NCBI RefSeq assembly: GCF_003182155.1
Contig: NZ_QGTG01000016.1
Coordinates: forward strand, 1-64,000
Length of the DNA: 64,000 nt
From: Chitinophaga sp. S165
Lineage (GTDB): Bacteria > Bacteroidota > Bacteroidia > Chitinophagales > Chitinophagaceae
Direction of reading: 5' to 3'
In this document: in pieces, positions 26,332-35,420 of the stretch
How positions within the stretch are numbered: the first letter of the stretch is position 1
Layout: every line of letters begins with the position of its first letter
Position numbers and translations under genes: made by a program
Notes under the pieces: generated by a model
What the model was told of the DNA's origin: nothing
The model's database searches: none
What the model saw: the letters and a program-made list of their open reading frames with translations, nothing else

Positions 26332-28689
26332 ATGAATCTGACACCTATCTCAGTTAATTTCGATATAGGAGATGGCCGGATTGTGACCATTGAAACTGGC
26401 AAGTTAGCCCGCCAGGCAGATGGTGCCGTGACGGTTCGTCTGGGCAATTGTATCCTGTTGGCTACCGTCGTTGCAGCGAAGACTCCAAAACCCGGACAAT
26501 CATTCTTCCCCCTTACTGTTGATTACCAGGAAAAATTTGCTTCTGCAGGCCGTATACCAGGTTCCTTCTTTAAACGCGAAGGAAAGTTGTCTGACTACGA
26601 AGTTTTGATTTCACGTTTGATCGACCGCGCGCTGCGCCCCTTATTCCCGGATGATTATTTCTGCGAAGTACAGGTACTAGTGAGCCTCATCTCTTCAGAT
26701 CCTGAAGTGATGCCGGATGCACTGGCTTGTCTTGCTGCTTCTGCTGCACTGGCCGTTTCAGACGTGCCCATCCAGGAAATTATTTCTGAAGTAAGAGTGT
26801 CCCGTATTGAGGGACAATTAGTTATAAATCCTAACCGCACTCCACTGGAGAAAGCTGACATGGACTTCATCATCGGTGCTACTGACAAGAACATCATGAT
26901 GGTGGAAGGTGAGAGCAAGGAGTGCAGTGAAGAAGATATCATCAAAGCAATCGAATTTGCACATACCGCTATCAAAGCACAGGTGAAAGCACAGGAAGAA
27001 CTGCGCGATAAAGCTGGTGTTACCGGTAAACGTGCATTCGAACTGCCTTATGCAAACGAAGAGCTGAAAGCGAAGATTACGGAATTTGCGAAAGACCGTA
27101 TCCTTGCTGTAGCGAAATCGGCTTCTGCGAAACACGATCGTAGCGATGCCTTCGATAAGATCAGCGAAGAGCTGGTAGAATTCCTGGGAGAGCTGCCAGA
27201 AGAGGATGCTCCGCTGGTAGGTAAATACTTCCACTCACTCGAGAAAGAAGTGATCCGTAACATGATCCTGGACGAATCCGTTCGTCTGGATGGCCGTAGC
27301 CTGGACCAGGTTCGTCCGCTGAACATGGAAGTGGATATCCTGCCTTCTCCGCATGGTTCCGCACTGTTCACCCGTGGTGAAACCCAATCCCTCACTACTG
27401 TGACCCTGGGTACTCCGGATGATGAGCTGCTGATTGAAAGTGCTGCTACTTCAAAATATTCCAAATTCATATTGCACTATAACTTCCCTCCGTTCTCTAC
27501 AGGTGAAGTAAAACCTATGCGTGGCCCCGGCCGTCGTGAGGTAGGTCATGGTAACCTGGCAATGCGTTCCCTGAAGCAGATGATGCCAGGTAGCGAGTAT
27601 GCTTATACCGTGCGTGTAGTATCCGATATCCTGGAATCCAATGGTTCCTCCTCTATGGCTACCGTATGTGCCGGTTCACTGGCACTGATGGACGCAGGTG
27701 TTCCTTTGCCTAAACACGTATCCGGTGTGGCAATGGGATTGATCTCCCGTGCATCTGACGGAAAGTGGGCAGTGCTCACTGACATCCTCGGAGATGAAGA
27801 CCACCTGGGTGATATGGACTTTAAAGTTACCGGTACACGTGATGGTATCTGCGGTATCCAGATGGATATCAAGGTAGATGGCCTGAGCATGGACGTAATG
27901 CGTAAAGCACTGGAGCAAGCCCGTAACGGCCGTCTGCATATCATTGATGCAATGTATGGTTGTCTCGAAGCTGCACGTCCTGAACCGAAACCACATGCAC
28001 CACGTATGGAGAAGCTGATCATCGACCGCGAATTCATCGGCGCTGTGATCGGACCAGGTGGTAAAGTGATCCAGGAGATCCAACGCGAAACCGGCACAAA
28101 CATCAACATCGAAGAAGTTGGTGAAACTGGTGAAGTAAGCATCTTCTCTGCACAGAAAGAAGGCCTGATGAAGGCACTCGAATGGATAAAAGGTATTGTT
28201 GCTGTTCCTGAGATCGGCGAAGTATACGAATCAACCGTAAAATCAGTAATGCCATACGGTGCATTCGTAGAGTTCCTGCCTGGTAAACAGGGCTTGCTGC
28301 ATATCTCCGAAGTTTCATGGAAACGCCTGGAAACTATGGACGGTGTACTGTCTGAAGGTGAAAAGGTAAAAGTGAAACTGGTAGGTACTGATCCTAAAAC
28401 CGGTAAGTTCAAACTGAGCCGTCGTATACTGATGCCGAAACCAGAAGGTTATGTAGAAAGACCTGAAGGTGGCGAGCGTGGTGATCGTGGCGACAGAGGC
28501 GATCGCGGAGACAGAGGTGATAGAGGTGACCGTGGCGGACGCCCTCCGTTCCGCGGCGACCGTAACGATCGTGGTGACCGTGGTGGAGATCGCCGTGGCC
28601 CACGTGATGGTGGCGACCGTAACGATCGTGGTCCTCGTCCTACACCGCCTGATCAACCTCAGGAGCCTATGTTCGACGAAGAATCATAA
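26332..28689 (+). CDS. pnp: Polynucleotide phosphorylase
   Basis: PNPase degrades RNA 3'-5' with phosphate and can add tails. The 785-aa protein has two RNase PH-like domains (the second with RREVGHGNLAMRSL), a helical linker, and a KH domain near 560-620 (EFIGAVIGPGGKVIQEI). An S1 domain lies near 622-690 (GAFVEFLPGKQGLLHISE). After the S1 domain, from about 710, an unusual tail repeats Arg-Gly-Asp units (GDRGDRGDRG) for roughly 60 residues and ends acidic. Such RGG-like tails may add RNA binding. The start MNLTPISVNFDIGDGR is a usual one for the phylum. Confidence 0.97.
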   Translation: MNLTPISVNFDIGDGRIVTIETGKLARQADGAVTVRLGNCILLATVVAAKTPKPGQSFFPLTVDYQEKFASAGRIPGSFFKREGKLSDYEVLISRLIDRALRPLFPDDYFCEVQVLVSLISSDPEVMPDALACLAASAALAVSDVPIQEIISEVRVSRIEGQLVINPNRTPLEKADMDFIIGATDKNIMMVEGESKECSEEDIIKAIEFAHTAIKAQVKAQEELRDKAGVTGKRAFELPYANEELKAKITEFAKDRILAVAKSASAKHDRSDAFDKISEELVEFLGELPEEDAPLVGKYFHSLEKEVIRNMILDESVRLDGRSLDQVRPLNMEVDILPSPHGSALFTRGETQSLTTVTLGTPDDELLIESAATSKYSKFILHYNFPPFSTGEVKPMRGPGRREVGHGNLAMRSLKQMMPGSEYAYTVRVVSDILESNGSSSMATVCAGSLALMDAGVPLPKHVSGVAMGLISRASDGKWAVLTDILGDEDHLGDMDFKVTGTRDGICGIQMDIKVDGLSMDVMRKALEQARNGRLHIIDAMYGCLEAARPEPKPHAPRMEKLIIDREFIGAVIGPGGKVIQEIQRETGTNINIEEVGETGEVSIFSAQKEGLMKALEWIKGIVAVPEIGEVYESTVKSVMPYGAFVEFLPGKQGLLHISEVSWKRLETMDGVLSEGEKVKVKLVGTDPKTGKFKLSRRILMPKPEGYVERPEGGERGDRGDRGDRGDRGDRGDRGGRPPFRGDRNDRGDRGGDRRGPRDGGDRNDRGPRPTPPDQPQEPMFDEES

Positions 28690-28720
28690 TCTGAACAGAT
28701 CTTATAGATCAAATATACTC

Positions 28721-28757
28721 AGCAGCCGTCCTGTACAACAGGGCGGCTGTTTTATTT
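28721..28757 (+). terminator. Terminator of pnp
   Basis: AGCAGCCGTCCTG and CAGGGCGGCTGTTTT pair around TACAA, with a T-rich end. The rest of the 338-bp gap to 29027 shows no gene or strong repeat. Confidence 0.85.
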
Positions 28758-29027
28758 TATGAATGTTTATGTATCAGCTGCATATTCTTTTCCCCTTCCG
28801 GCAGATCGCTTGAGGTTTTGTAGCGGTGATACCCTTCTGCTCATTATTATGCAGCAGTTCCGTAGCCGCATATCATAATAGCCTGTACTACACAAAGTGA
28901 CTTCTGCATCCACGTATTCATGGCCAGCCCGGCAGGAATACCATCACGGCATCAGGCCATTCTTATAAATTATATTTAACTGCCGGATAATTCGCATTAT
29001 ATTTCATCAACTAAAATTTCCACACCA

Positions 29028-29840
29028 GTGAAAACAACGCGCATTTCGTTAAACAGATATCATCGTTTTGTTTTGGGTTTAGCCCTGTTTCTGTTACCAT
29101 GCCTCTTACAGGCCGCTCATTATGCACCTCCGAAGAAAGAATTTTACAGCATCCTGATCTATCATCTGAAAGATGCGGAACAGGAAACGCGTATGGACAG
29201 CTATCTGAAAGACGCATTGATACCGGCTTTGCATAAGGCAGGTACTGCACATGTAGGTGTATTTAAACCTGTTGGCAATGATACGGCTGCTGACCGCAGA
29301 GTGTATGTTTTCATTCCGGGTAATTCTGCGGAACAGTTATTACAATTGCCAAGAACATTGTTACAGAATACTACCTATGTAAACGCTGCCAAAGACTTTA
29401 TCGATGCAGCATGGGACAAGCCAACGTATACACGCCAGGAAACCATTATCCTGGAAGCCTTTCCTGGCATGACTAAAATGGCATTGCCAGATTTGAAAGG
29501 ACCTAAGAGTGAACGCATATACGAATTACGCAGTTATGAAAGTCCGACGGATAAATTATACCGTAACAAGGTGGATATGTTTAACAAGGGAGACGAAGTG
29601 GGTATTTTCAAAAGACTTGGTTTCAATGCAGTGTTTTATGCAGATGTGCTGAGTGGCAGTCATATGCCTAACCTGATGTACATGACCACATTTGAGAACA
29701 AAGCATCCAGGGATGAGCACTGGAAAGCATTTAGCGCTGATGCACAATGGAAAGCCTTACTGGCAAAGCCGGAGTATAATCATAATGTTTCGAAGACACA
29801 GATCATGTTTTTGCAACCTGCAGAATATTCTGAGATATAA
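29028..29840 (+). CDS. NIPSNAP family protein, exported
   Basis: The 270-aa protein has an N-terminal signal sequence (FVLGLALFLLPCLLQA, cleavage near 29-31). Two ferredoxin-like alpha/beta repeats of the NIPSNAP/dimeric barrel type follow: YSILIYHLKDAEQETRMDSY near 41 and RIYELRSYESPTDKLYRNKV near 165. NIPSNAP proteins lack a defined reaction, and bacterial ones are often secreted. It starts with GTG at 29028. It is a lone gene. Confidence 0.85.
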   Translation: MKTTRISLNRYHRFVLGLALFLLPCLLQAAHYAPPKKEFYSILIYHLKDAEQETRMDSYLKDALIPALHKAGTAHVGVFKPVGNDTAADRRVYVFIPGNSAEQLLQLPRTLLQNTTYVNAAKDFIDAAWDKPTYTRQETIILEAFPGMTKMALPDLKGPKSERIYELRSYESPTDKLYRNKVDMFNKGDEVGIFKRLGFNAVFYADVLSGSHMPNLMYMTTFENKASRDEHWKAFSADAQWKALLAKPEYNHNVSKTQIMFLQPAEYSEI

Positions 29841-30031
29841 GCTGGTCATGCAATTATCATGATTGTTATCTCTATTGCAATTGAAATATTGATGGACACA
29901 CCCGAATATCAATTGCATGAATTAACTAAGCATCGTGATCAATACTTCTTCGCATTTTTCTTAGCATTATTAGTTATGCATAATGCTGAAAAGGTATTCA
30001 GAAAGCATTTACATTCATAATACATAATAAA

Positions 30032-30071
30032 GAAAATAGGCTGTATCGTATGATACAGCCTATTTTCTTTG
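30032..30071 (-). terminator. Terminator of the 30111-30698 gene
   Basis: AAAATAGGCTGTATC and GATACAGCCTATTTT form a 15-bp perfect stem with a tiny loop. It is symmetrical and can act in either direction. The 270-bp gap 29841-30110 otherwise holds nothing I can name. Confidence 0.85.
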
Positions 30072-30110
30072 ACTATCGACTATCTATCCGTGATGAATTT
30101 ACTTTTGTTT

Positions 30111-30698
30111 TTATCTGGCAGCGCCGCTTCCGGCAAACTGCTCTACGTAATGATTACTTTCTTTGAAGATGATCTTACCGGAAGGTAATTTGTAGATCTT
30201 AAAGCCCTGGCCACCGATATCTTCCCAGAAGATGGTGTACTGTGGTACAGATTTCTGCGTGCTTTTATCGATCACTTTGATCCTGCCATCTATCAGCAGA
30301 CTGGATAACATGTCCTCGATATAAGGGAGGAGAATATTTTCGTCTTCTGTCCAGAACTGTACGAATTTGTCTGTGCTGTATTCCAGGTTAGTGTGAGTGG
30401 AATCGCCCAGAAAAGCAAGAGCTGATGTAAAGTGTGATTCAATTTCCTGCGCTGTCAGGTGACTGAACTGCACATTGTGAAAAGCCTTGTTATCGCTGTA
30501 GCAAGTCTTTTGTAATACAGTGTCCAATGCTTTCATGTAATTGACAAGGTCTACACGATTGATAACAAGGATACTGGTGCTGTTCTTGTAGATGATTGAA
30601 TCTTTCATGGTGTCGTCCGGGTACAATTTGACGATCTCCTGGGCGTAGCTGGCAAGGGCTGTCACCAGCATTGCCGCTGCTAAAAACAAGGTCCTCAT
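30111..30698 (-). CDS. Small secreted protein of unknown function
   Basis: This 195-aa protein has a clear signal peptide, MRTLFLAAAMLVTALASYAQ, with cleavage after the AQ. The mature part is a mixed alpha/beta domain (IVKLYPDDTMKDSIIYKN, SILVINRVDLVNYMKALD). A C-terminal beta-rich section reads YTIFWEDIGGQGFKIYKL. I recognise no family. It is monocistronic with a strong terminator. Confidence 0.72.
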   Translation of the reverse strand: MRTLFLAAAMLVTALASYAQEIVKLYPDDTMKDSIIYKNSTSILVINRVDLVNYMKALDTVLQKTCYSDNKAFHNVQFSHLTAQEIESHFTSALAFLGDSTHTNLEYSTDKFVQFWTEDENILLPYIEDMLSSLLIDGRIKVIDKSTQKSVPQYTIFWEDIGGQGFKIYKLPSGKIIFKESNHYVEQFAGSGAAR

Positions 30699-30847
30699 AA
30701 AATATGGTTTTCAATTAAAGATAATGCAAATATAATGAAATAATTTTATACATGTATTGATGGCGGGCACAACTTATTAACATTACAATAACAAGGACAG
30801 GCGCAGGTCTCACACGTACGCGTTATGTATCATGCATTTAGTTTCTC

Positions 30848-30855
30848 TATCTTTG
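30848..30855 (+). promoter_or_regulatory. Possible -7 box directly before prmA
   Basis: TATCTTTG fits TAnnTTTG but is only 5 bp before the ATG at 30861, which would give a leaderless or nearly leaderless message. It may be chance. Confidence 0.3.
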
Positions 30856-30860
30856 TTGCT

Positions 30861-31682
30861 ATGGCACATATAGCGATCACCCTGACCTGTACCGATGATA
30901 TGAAAGACATTCTGGTAGCAGTGTTGTCAGAAAAAGGTTTTGAGGGGTTTGAAGAACAACCCGGTAATGTTCTTATAGCTTACATTCCTGAAGAGGACTA
31001 TAATGAAGAAGAAACGAGTGCATTAACGAGCGATTTCGGATTAACGTATACGCGGCAACGTATTGAGCAGACTAACTGGAATGCGGTGTGGGAAAGTAAT
31101 TTTCAGCCTGTACAGGTGGATGATTTTTGTGGTATAAGGGCAGCCTTTCATGCGCCTTTTGTACCACAGCCGCAACATGAGATACTGATCACCCCGAAGA
31201 TGTCTTTTGGAACGGGGCATCATGCCACAACTTATTCTGTCATCAAGTTAATGGAAGGCATTGATTTTGTAGGAAAGAATGTGTTCGACTTTGGTACGGG
31301 TACGGGCATTCTGGCCATTCTTGCATATAAGATGGGAGCGGCAGTAATTGATGCGATCGATATAGATACCTGGTCTGTGGAGAACACGAAGGAAAACATT
31401 ATCAATAACAATGCACAACCTGTGAAGGTATGGCAGGCGGATACGTTAAAGAATGTGCGGAACAGTTATAATGTGGTGCTCGCTAACATTAACCGTAACA
31501 TTCTGCTGGAATTTATGGGCGATATGCGCCGTATACTCGTCAGGGATGGTGTTTTACTGTTGAGCGGAATTTTAAAGGAAGATGAGACTGCGATCCTGGA
31601 AGCAGCAAGAAAGAACGCACTGGTGCTGGAAACGCAGCTGGAGAAGGATAATTGGCTGGCAATGAAATTATTAGCAAGATAG
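30861..31682 (+). CDS. prmA: Ribosomal protein L11 methyltransferase
   Basis: PrmA trimethylates ribosomal protein L11 with S-adenosylmethionine. The 273-aa product (from ATG 30861, MAHIAITLTCTDD) has an N-terminal L11-binding domain and the SAM domain. The latter shows MSFGTGHHATTYSVIKLM, FDFGTGTGILAILAYKMG, and the NPPY-like motif as ANINRNILLEF. An upstream ATG at 30825 would add a hydrophobic run not found in the family. It stands alone between divergent and parallel genes. Confidence 0.93.
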   Translation: MAHIAITLTCTDDMKDILVAVLSEKGFEGFEEQPGNVLIAYIPEEDYNEEETSALTSDFGLTYTRQRIEQTNWNAVWESNFQPVQVDDFCGIRAAFHAPFVPQPQHEILITPKMSFGTGHHATTYSVIKLMEGIDFVGKNVFDFGTGTGILAILAYKMGAAVIDAIDIDTWSVENTKENIINNNAQPVKVWQADTLKNVRNSYNVVLANINRNILLEFMGDMRRILVRDGVLLLSGILKEDETAILEAARKNALVLETQLEKDNWLAMKLLAR

Positions 31683-31812
31683 TTGTGGTTGCTCTAGATA
31701 AATTAGTTAATATTACTTTGAGAACTATACAATTTTCGTGTTAATGAAAATCTTAATGTTTTCTTAATTTTAACGAACGAATTTACTATCTTAGCAAAAC
31801 CTAACTTGTTGT

Positions 31813-32466
31813 ATGACAGAATTATTGTTACTATTTTGTGCTTATCTGATTGGTTCCGTACCTACTGCTGTGTGGGTAAGTAAAGGTGTTTTTGGGATGG
31901 ATATCCGGGAGTATGGCAGCGGTAATGCCGGTGCTACTAACACTTTCCGTGTATTGGGTCCAAAGGCGGGTTCTTTTGTGATGTTGGTGGATATGCTCAA
32001 AGGGGTAATGGCAGTACGTCTGGCTTACCTGGTGGGGTACTATCAGAATCCAGAACATCTGCAGGAAGTAACCACGCAGCTGGTGAACTTCCAGATCGGT
32101 CTTGGTCTGGCTGCTGTTGTAGGTCACATTTTCCCAATCTGGGCAAATTTCCGTGGCGGTAAAGGTATTGCTACCTTGTTCGGTCTGGTATTGGCGATTC
32201 AACCGCTGGTGGCGATCTGCTGTGTAGGGGTGTTTTTGTTAAGTCTTTCATTAACCAGATATGTATCATTAAGCTCTATTTCGGCGAGTATCGCATTTCC
32301 GATACTGATACTGTACATCTTTAATGAACCTGAAGTATTCTATCGTATTTTCGCCATTGCTGTTGCACTAATGGTGGTATTAACGCATCAGAAAAACATC
32401 TTCCGCCTGATTAACGGTAATGAAAGTAAAGTGCCGTTGTTTAAAAACAGGAGGGACAAGAAATAG
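31813..32466 (+). CDS. plsY: Glycerol-3-phosphate acyltransferase PlsY
   Basis: PlsY transfers an acyl group from acyl-phosphate to glycerol-3-phosphate, the first step of phospholipid synthesis. The 217-aa inner-membrane protein has about five helices. The three PlsY motifs are seen: GSGNAGATNTFRVLG near 34, GHIFPIWANFRGGKGIAT near 105, and an NIFRLINGNE-type segment near 195 (HQKNIFRLINGNESK). The acyl-phosphate maker PlsX is not in this window. Confidence 0.95.
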   Translation: MTELLLLFCAYLIGSVPTAVWVSKGVFGMDIREYGSGNAGATNTFRVLGPKAGSFVMLVDMLKGVMAVRLAYLVGYYQNPEHLQEVTTQLVNFQIGLGLAAVVGHIFPIWANFRGGKGIATLFGLVLAIQPLVAICCVGVFLLSLSLTRYVSLSSISASIAFPILILYIFNEPEVFYRIFAIAVALMVVLTHQKNIFRLINGNESKVPLFKNRRDKK

Positions 32467-32665
32467 ACTGCGCCTGCACACGGTATGCCGTATCCTTTCT
32501 GGCATATCTCTTGCACTGAATGATATAAATAATTAACTTTCCTCGGATTTTGATTGTTGCGTTATAGGGTATTCACATGCTGTATAAGGTAACAATCAAA
32601 ACTGCTTTAACTGTAGTAGCACTTTTTCGGACGGGGTGATACCTGTCAAAAACAAATTGTTTCAG

Positions 32666-33472
32666 ATGCAAAAGAAATTCCTTCTTATCGGTACCGGTCT
32701 TGCGCTTATTACAGCGTGTGCAAAGGTACCTATTACTGGCCGCAGCCAGTTAAACCTGATCCCTGAAAGCACTATGCAATCTATGGCGCTGCAGGAATAT
32801 CAGAGCTTCCTTTCCCAGAACAAAACAGTAGCCGCTACAACCAGCAAAGACGCTGAGATGGTGAAGAGGGTAGGACAGCGTATTGCTGCTGCAGTTACCC
32901 GTTACATGACAGACAACAAACTGGGTAGCGAGGTAGCTAATTACAAATGGGAATTCAACCTGGTAGATAGTAAAGAAGTGAACGCCTGGTGTATGCCGGG
33001 TGGTAAGGTAGTGGTGTATACCGGTTTATTACCTGTAACACAGAACGAGACTGCGCTTGCCTGCGTAATGGGGCATGAGATCGCGCACGCTATTGCCCGT
33101 CATGGTAACGAGCGTATGAGTCAGCAGGTTGTTGCCCAGGGTATCCAGGTAGCTGGTTCCGTGGCACTGAACCGTAATCCGGCAGCTCAGAACATCTTCC
33201 TGCAATCATTTGGCGTAGGTGGTAACCTGGGTATGTTGGCTTACTCCCGTAAGAACGAGCTGGAAGCCGATCACCTGGGTGTTATCTTTATGGCGATGGC
33301 CGGATATAACCCACAGGAGTCTATTCCTTTCTGGCAGCGTATGGCTAGCGCAGGCGGTGGTCAAAAGCCACCTGAGTTAGTGAGCACGCACCCCAGCGAT
33401 GAGCGTCGTGTATCAGAACTGCAAAAGCTGATGCCTGAAGCGATGAAGTATTATACTCCTATCAAGAAATAA
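32666..33472 (+). CDS. M48 family metalloprotease lipoprotein
   Basis: This 268-aa zinc peptidase is of the YcaL/LoiP/BepA-like M48 group. It starts with a lipoprotein signal, MQKKFLLIGTGLALITAC, with the lipid Cys at 18. The zinc motif is GHEIAHAIARHG, with a third ligand in ELEADHLGV. AWCMPGGKVVVYTGLL is also typical. I start at ATG 32666, since the frame upstream begins with a GTG and would spoil the signal. The likely role is quality control of outer-membrane proteins, inferred from family only. Confidence 0.92.
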   Translation: MQKKFLLIGTGLALITACAKVPITGRSQLNLIPESTMQSMALQEYQSFLSQNKTVAATTSKDAEMVKRVGQRIAAAVTRYMTDNKLGSEVANYKWEFNLVDSKEVNAWCMPGGKVVVYTGLLPVTQNETALACVMGHEIAHAIARHGNERMSQQVVAQGIQVAGSVALNRNPAAQNIFLQSFGVGGNLGMLAYSRKNELEADHLGVIFMAMAGYNPQESIPFWQRMASAGGGQKPPELVSTHPSDERRVSELQKLMPEAMKYYTPIKK

Positions 33473-33491
33473 GCGAATAGCGATATCAAAA

Positions 33492-33529
33492 GAAAAAGCA
33501 TCCGTCAGTGGCGGATGCTTTTTCTTTTA
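33492..33529 (+). terminator. Terminator between the M48 gene and oxyR
   Basis: AAAAAGCATCCG and CGGATGCTTTTT form a stem with flanking A and T runs. It lies between converging genes and can stop both. Confidence 0.9.
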
Positions 33530-33544
33530 TGTCTTATCTATAGC

Positions 33545-34492
33545 TTACTTCTCTACTGTTATATCAATTATCTTCTTGCTCTTCTGCACTTTCATCTTCT
33601 CAGGCACATGTGCCAGTATTTCCTTCTTAAACGCCGCAATTAAGGCCTGTTTAATGAAGAAGCGATGTGTTACTATACTGATCTCTCTCACTGGCTCCGG
33701 CGACTTAAAATAGCGTACCATGTTCATCTGGCGGGCTGACATTTCCTGGAGGGAGAGTTCGGGTAAGATCGTATATCCTGCGTTGAGGTCTACCATTCTT
33801 TTTAGTGTTTCCACACTGCCTGTGTTGTATTCCAGGTTTTTATATTCTCCCATAGTGAACTTATCCCGGCAGATGTTCAGCACCTGGTTGCGCATGCAAT
33901 GTCCTTCGTTCAGCAGCCATACTTCACGTACATCGATATCTTCCGGTTTAATATATTTCTTTTCAAACAGGCTGTTGGTCTTTGCTGCGTATACAACGAA
34001 AGACTCATAGAACAGCGGTTGTTCTTCTAAATTCGGATTATGTAACGGCGTGGCGAGCAATCCGCAATCCAGTTGCTCGAGTTTTAATTGTTGTATGATC
34101 TGTTCTGTGGGATACTCCCAGATCTCCAGTTTCACTTTTGGATATTTCTTCATGAAGCCGGTGAGGATCCGTGGAAGAAGATAAGGCGCCAGTGTAGGTA
34201 TGATCCCTACGCGCAGATTACCTTGTACTTCTTTTTTATGTTCGCCGATGATCTCTTTAATTTTACCATTCTCCTTCAGAATGATGCGGGCTTGTCCTAC
34301 GATCTCTACACCTATTTCGGTCGGGATCACTGGTAATTTGCTTCTGTCGAAGATCTTGACCCCCAGCTCATCTTCCAGCTTTTGTATCTGCATGCTGAGT
34401 GTCGGCTGTGTAACGAAGCACTTTTCTGCTGCTATAACGAAGCTTCTGTAAGTGTCAACCGCAACAATATATTCTAATTGAACAGTGGTCAT
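33545..34492 (-). CDS. oxyR: OxyR-type LysR regulator
   Basis: The 315-aa protein has an N-terminal winged helix-turn-helix (VTQPTLSMQIQKLEDELG) and a LysR effector domain. The peroxide-sensing cysteines of OxyR are present as Cys199 in EGHCMRNQ and Cys208 in NICRDKF, the same residue numbers as in E. coli OxyR. This supports a hydrogen-peroxide-responsive activator using a reversible disulfide. It faces away from a long repeat island, with no divergent catalase or peroxidase gene beside it, so its targets lie elsewhere. Confidence 0.9.
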   Translation of the reverse strand: MTTVQLEYIVAVDTYRSFVIAAEKCFVTQPTLSMQIQKLEDELGVKIFDRSKLPVIPTEIGVEIVGQARIILKENGKIKEIIGEHKKEVQGNLRVGIIPTLAPYLLPRILTGFMKKYPKVKLEIWEYPTEQIIQQLKLEQLDCGLLATPLHNPNLEEQPLFYESFVVYAAKTNSLFEKKYIKPEDIDVREVWLLNEGHCMRNQVLNICRDKFTMGEYKNLEYNTGSVETLKRMVDLNAGYTILPELSLQEMSARQMNMVRYFKSPEPVREISIVTHRFFIKQALIAAFKKEILAHVPEKMKVQKSKKIIDITVEK

Positions 34493-34496
34493 GCGT

Positions 34497-34504
34497 CAAA
34501 ATTA
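34497..34504 (-). promoter_or_regulatory. Possible -7 box of oxyR
   Basis: TAATTTTG on the minus strand is 4 bp from the ATG. A TAnnTTTG match so near the start would give almost no leader, so it is tentative. Confidence 0.3.
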
Positions 34505-34607
34505 CGAATTAGAATGAGGAATAGTGTATGATCGCTATCAGGAATTCGATTGCTTATTATTATTGTCTGGCTGCGGTGATTCATGTGTTTTGCCGGGAAG
34601 ATACTTC

Positions 34608-34757
34608 GGTTTCAGGCTGGAACTACGGGCTGTAGTTCTTTAAAGCTCCTGGCTATTGAGCATTTGGAATCGTATGGGCTATTGAATATCTATTAAACTA
34701 CCTCAATCGTAGGAGCATGCTTTAAACAACTAAGGCCCGCAGTTTCCACCTGAAACC
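34608..34757 (+). repeat. Hairpin element copy E (150 bp)
   Basis: Ends are GGTTTCAGGCTGGAA and TTTCCACCTGAAACC. The inner arm is CTACGG against CCGCAG, five of six paired. TTCTTTAAAG pairs with the CTTTAAACAA side. The core at 34668-34695 carries AATCGTAT, GGGCT and GAATATCTATTA as in copy B. Confidence 0.87.
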
Positions 34758-34836
34758 TCTAATGCTTCCGGGCTGTTTATTGTAGTGGGAGGTCTGTGAT
34801 TCAAGTCGTCTATGTGTTTTGCCGGGAAGATACTTC

Positions 34837-34986
34837 GGTTTCAGGCTGGAACTAGGGGCTGTAGTTCTTTAAAGCTCCTGGCTATTGAGCATTTGGAATC
34901 GTATGGGCTATTGAATATCTATTAAACTACCTCAATCGTACGAGCATGCTTTAAACAACTAAGGCCCGCAGTTTCCACCTGAAACC
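34837..34986 (+). repeat. Hairpin element copy F (150 bp)
   Basis: This is the duplicate of copy E, 229 bp downstream. The inner arm has changed to CTAGGG against CCGCAG, which loses one pair relative to E. Confidence 0.87.
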
Positions 34987-35166
34987 TCCGATGCTTCCGG
35001 GCTGCATATTGTAGTTGGGGATACTGTGATCCAAGTCGTCTGCGTAATGCATATTGATAAAAGTGCTCGGGGAAAATTATTTCTTAATAGGAAGAGGGAA
35101 GTACCTAAAAATTTTGGCCATTGAAGCGTCTGTGCTGTTCCTATGGGAAGCGTATAAGTAGTAGCG

Positions 35167-35306
35167 GTTTCAGATGGGAATCGCGGGCCTTCGGCTCTTT
35201 GAGATACGCTTGATGCAGCTAAATAGAGATCAACGGCGCATACGCTTGAAAAAAGTTAAATAGCCATCCGGCCAAAGAGGCGCCGACCGCGATCCCATAC
35301 TGAAAC
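35167..35306 (-). repeat. Hairpin element copy D (140 bp), reference copy
   Basis: Ends are GTTTCAGATGGGAATCGCGG and CCGCGATCCCATACTGAAAC. The inner arm TCGCGG/CCGCGA pairs fully, and GGCTCTTTG pairs with CCAAAGAGGC further in. It joins the array-type unit at 35307 exactly as the fragment at 104-138 joins its array. Confidence 0.9.
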
Positions 35307-35353
35307 CGAGCTACTTAACGCGTTCTATACAAACAACAAACCGAGCTACTTAA
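35307..35353. repeat. One and a third array units after copy D
   Basis: 35307-35341 is a full 35-nt type-A unit (CGAGCTACTTAACGCG, then TTCTATACAAACAACAAAC). The next 12 bases repeat its start and then diverge. Type-B units are absent here. Confidence 0.85.
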
Positions 35354-35367
35354 ACATGCTCTAGCAT

Positions 35368-35402
35368 AAAAAAAGGACGGATCATTACAATCCGTCCCTT
35401 TC
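35368..35402 (-). terminator. Terminator of the 35421-36671 gene
   Basis: GGACGGAT and ATCCGTCC form an 8-bp stem with a 7-nt loop. On the minus strand it is followed by T-run TTTTTTTATGC. Confidence 0.85.
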
Positions 35403-35420
35403 AGTATGCAGCATGATCTG

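Larger units (their letters stand above)
34580..35040. repeat. 229-bp direct tandem duplication
   Basis: Two nearly identical 229-bp units, each holding one hairpin element (E and F) and flanks such as TGTGTTTTGCCGGGAAGATA before and GCTTCCGGGCTG after. Inside the elements only two bases differ (34638 region and 34724 region), so duplication is recent. No gene is found in this 928-bp gap between oxyR and the next gene. Confidence 0.9.
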
